Positions 62,811-64,000 of a stretch of 64,000 nucleotides of DNA are shown here, piece by piece. The notes under the pieces are model-generated. The model saw nothing but the letters and a program-made list of their open reading frames with translations, was not told where the DNA came from and ran no database searches. A program made the position numbers and the translations under genes. The stretch is from Syncephalastrum monosporum B8922 (lineage: Eukaryota; Mucoromycota; Mucoromycetes; Mucorales; Syncephalastraceae), in contig JNEN01001237.1 in the NCBI GenBank assembly GCA_000697355.1, forward strand, positions 111,669 to 175,668, read 5' to 3'. Positions within the stretch are counted from its first letter, which is position 1. The number at the start of each line of letters is the position of its first letter.

Positions 62811-64000
62811 ACCCCAGGAGCTGTTTCAATAGACTGGGAGTCACTTGAGCCATTGACTATCCAAAGCAGCAAGCAGTATTGTTTCCTTCTTTAGATCGAG
62901 AGACCCGTTCTTCGATAACCCAGGAACCGTTTCGTTTCAATAGACTGGGTTCACTTGAGCTATTGACTGTGCAAAACAGCGAGAGTATTTTTTCCCTCTT
63001 TAATTCAAAGATTCGTTCTTTGTCAACCCAAGAACCGTTTTAATAGACTGGTCCATCAGTGGATGCAATGGACTTTTAATGCAGCAATGGGTATTGTTTC
63101 TTCGTTCGTCAATAACAATGTTTCAGGAATTGAGGACTTCTTAGCGTTACCCAGGGACCACCACGCGGCGGTGAGTCATTCATCGGTCCCCTGGTCTAAT
63201 TTGTATCCCGCAATTTACCGTGTGGCGGACGACTTTGCTGTTGTTTAACCACGAGAAAGCCGCAAGGAAACCGTGGAGTGCTCATTCATACCCTCCAGCC
63301 GGCACCAGAGGAGTTCTGCCACTTGTATCAAAGTCGACGACGCAGCAGCAACTACGTACACTCAATTTGTATCCCGCATGTGCGATGCGGGGACAGGTTC
63401 TTTGATACCCCAGGGAACTGTCAGACAAAACTGGGTTCCCAATTGATTCATTGGACATTCAATGCAATTGGTATTGTTTCCTCCAATTTTTCAATTAGGA
63501 GACCCGTTCTTTGATATAACCCAGGAACTGTTTCAATAGACTGGGACTCACTATGATGCATTGAATGTCCAATGCATCAAGTGGTATTGTTTCCTGGCTT
63601 CTTTAAATGAGATCCGTTTTTTGGTATAACCCAGGAATTGTTTCAATAGACTGGGACTCACTATGATGCATTGGACATTCAATGATCAAGTGGTATTGTT
63701 TCCTGGCTTCTTTAAAATGAGAGATCCGTTCTTTGGTATAACCCAGGAACTGTTTCAATAGACTGGGACTCACTATGATGCATTGGACATTCAATGCATC
63801 AAGTGGTATTGTTTCCTGGCTTCTTTAAATGAGATCCGTTCTTTGGTATAACCCAGGAACTGTTTCAATAGACTGGGACTCACTATGATGCATTGGACAT
63901 TCAATGCATCAAGTGGTATTGTTTCCTGGCTTCTTTAAATGAGATCCGTTCTTTGGTATAACCCAGGAACTGTTTCAATAGACTGGGACTCACTATGATG
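62811..64000. repeat. Satellite-like tandem repeat, about 110 bp per unit
   Basis: Unit boundaries (ACCCAGG) fall at 62811, 62918 and 63026 (diverged, 107-108 bp apart), 63407, and then 63519, 63629, 63741, 63851 and 63961 (near-identical, 110-112 bp apart), running off the window edge. A roughly 345-bp segment at 63060-63405 with only partial similarity interrupts the array. Each good unit has a hairpin of TGATGCATTG and CAATGCATCA around a 6-nt loop, and a weaker CCCAG/CTGGG pair. No open frame. Similarity rises to the right, suggesting recent homogenisation. Subtelomeric or centromere-linked satellite is possible, but no telomere motif is present. Confidence 0.85.
63554..63579. repeat. Satellite hairpin with loop in reverse orientation
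   Basis: In this unit the arms TGATGCATTG and CAATGCATCA enclose AATGTC. In the later units (for example 63776-63801) the same arms enclose GACATT, its exact reverse complement. Confidence 0.85.

Noticed and set aside
62811..64000. CRISPR-like array
   Set aside because: Units are continuous about 110-bp tandem copies without unique spacers, in a eukaryotic setting.
63990..64000. Chromosome end at the right edge
   Set aside because: The satellite simply continues; no TTAGGG-like telomere repeat is present.

Overview
The window looks like nuclear DNA of an early-diverging filamentous fungus, most likely Mucoromycota (Mucorales-like). The supports are many short introns (about 45-90 nt, GT..AG with a CTAAY-type branch site), CAA-rich 5' leaders, AATAAA signals and fungal-type proteins. 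The genus is a guess I do not make. I assembled exon structures by hand. Each multi-exon model below closes in frame from ATG to stop, apart from the antizyme, whose decoding needs recoding or an unusual splice.

Left third (1-21 kb): a four-finger C2H2 factor (-), the Hsp90 co-chaperone Aha1 (-), a folliculin/Lst7-like protein (-), a Ser-rich unknown (-), mitochondrial dihydrolipoamide dehydrogenase (+), a decayed-looking locus (-), an ornithine decarboxylase antizyme (+), a small glutaredoxin-like protein (-) and a 45-residue secreted peptide precursor with a Kex2-type site (+). Between them lie several gene-free stretches of 2-4 kb.

Middle (22-32 kb): a complete nitrate-assimilation cluster. 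Nitrite reductase (-), nitrate reductase (-) and an NRT2/CrnA nitrate transporter (+) together take up nitrate and reduce it to ammonium. The reductase and transporter diverge from a 0.9 kb promoter carrying GATA-factor motifs and a perfect 8-bp inverted repeat. The nitrite reductase promoter also carries a cluster of GATA motifs.

Right half (32-61.5 kb): an AVT-type amino acid transporter (-), a copper-fist transcription factor with many Cys-Cys pairs (+), a polyQ/acidic protein (-), V-ATPase proteolipid subunit c (-), a type II membrane protein joining a glycosyltransferase-like and an alginate-lyase-like region (+), a membrane-anchored GNAT protein (-), GINS subunit Psf3 (-), an RFX factor (-), splicing factor Prp3 (-), RNA exonuclease Rex1 (+, sharing a 185-bp promoter with PRP3) and a GPI-anchored trypsin-like protease (+).

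The right edge (62.2-64 kb) holds a broken LINE reverse transcriptase tail and a roughly 110-bp satellite. Each good repeat unit contains a perfect inverted repeat, and one copy carries its loop in the opposite orientation.
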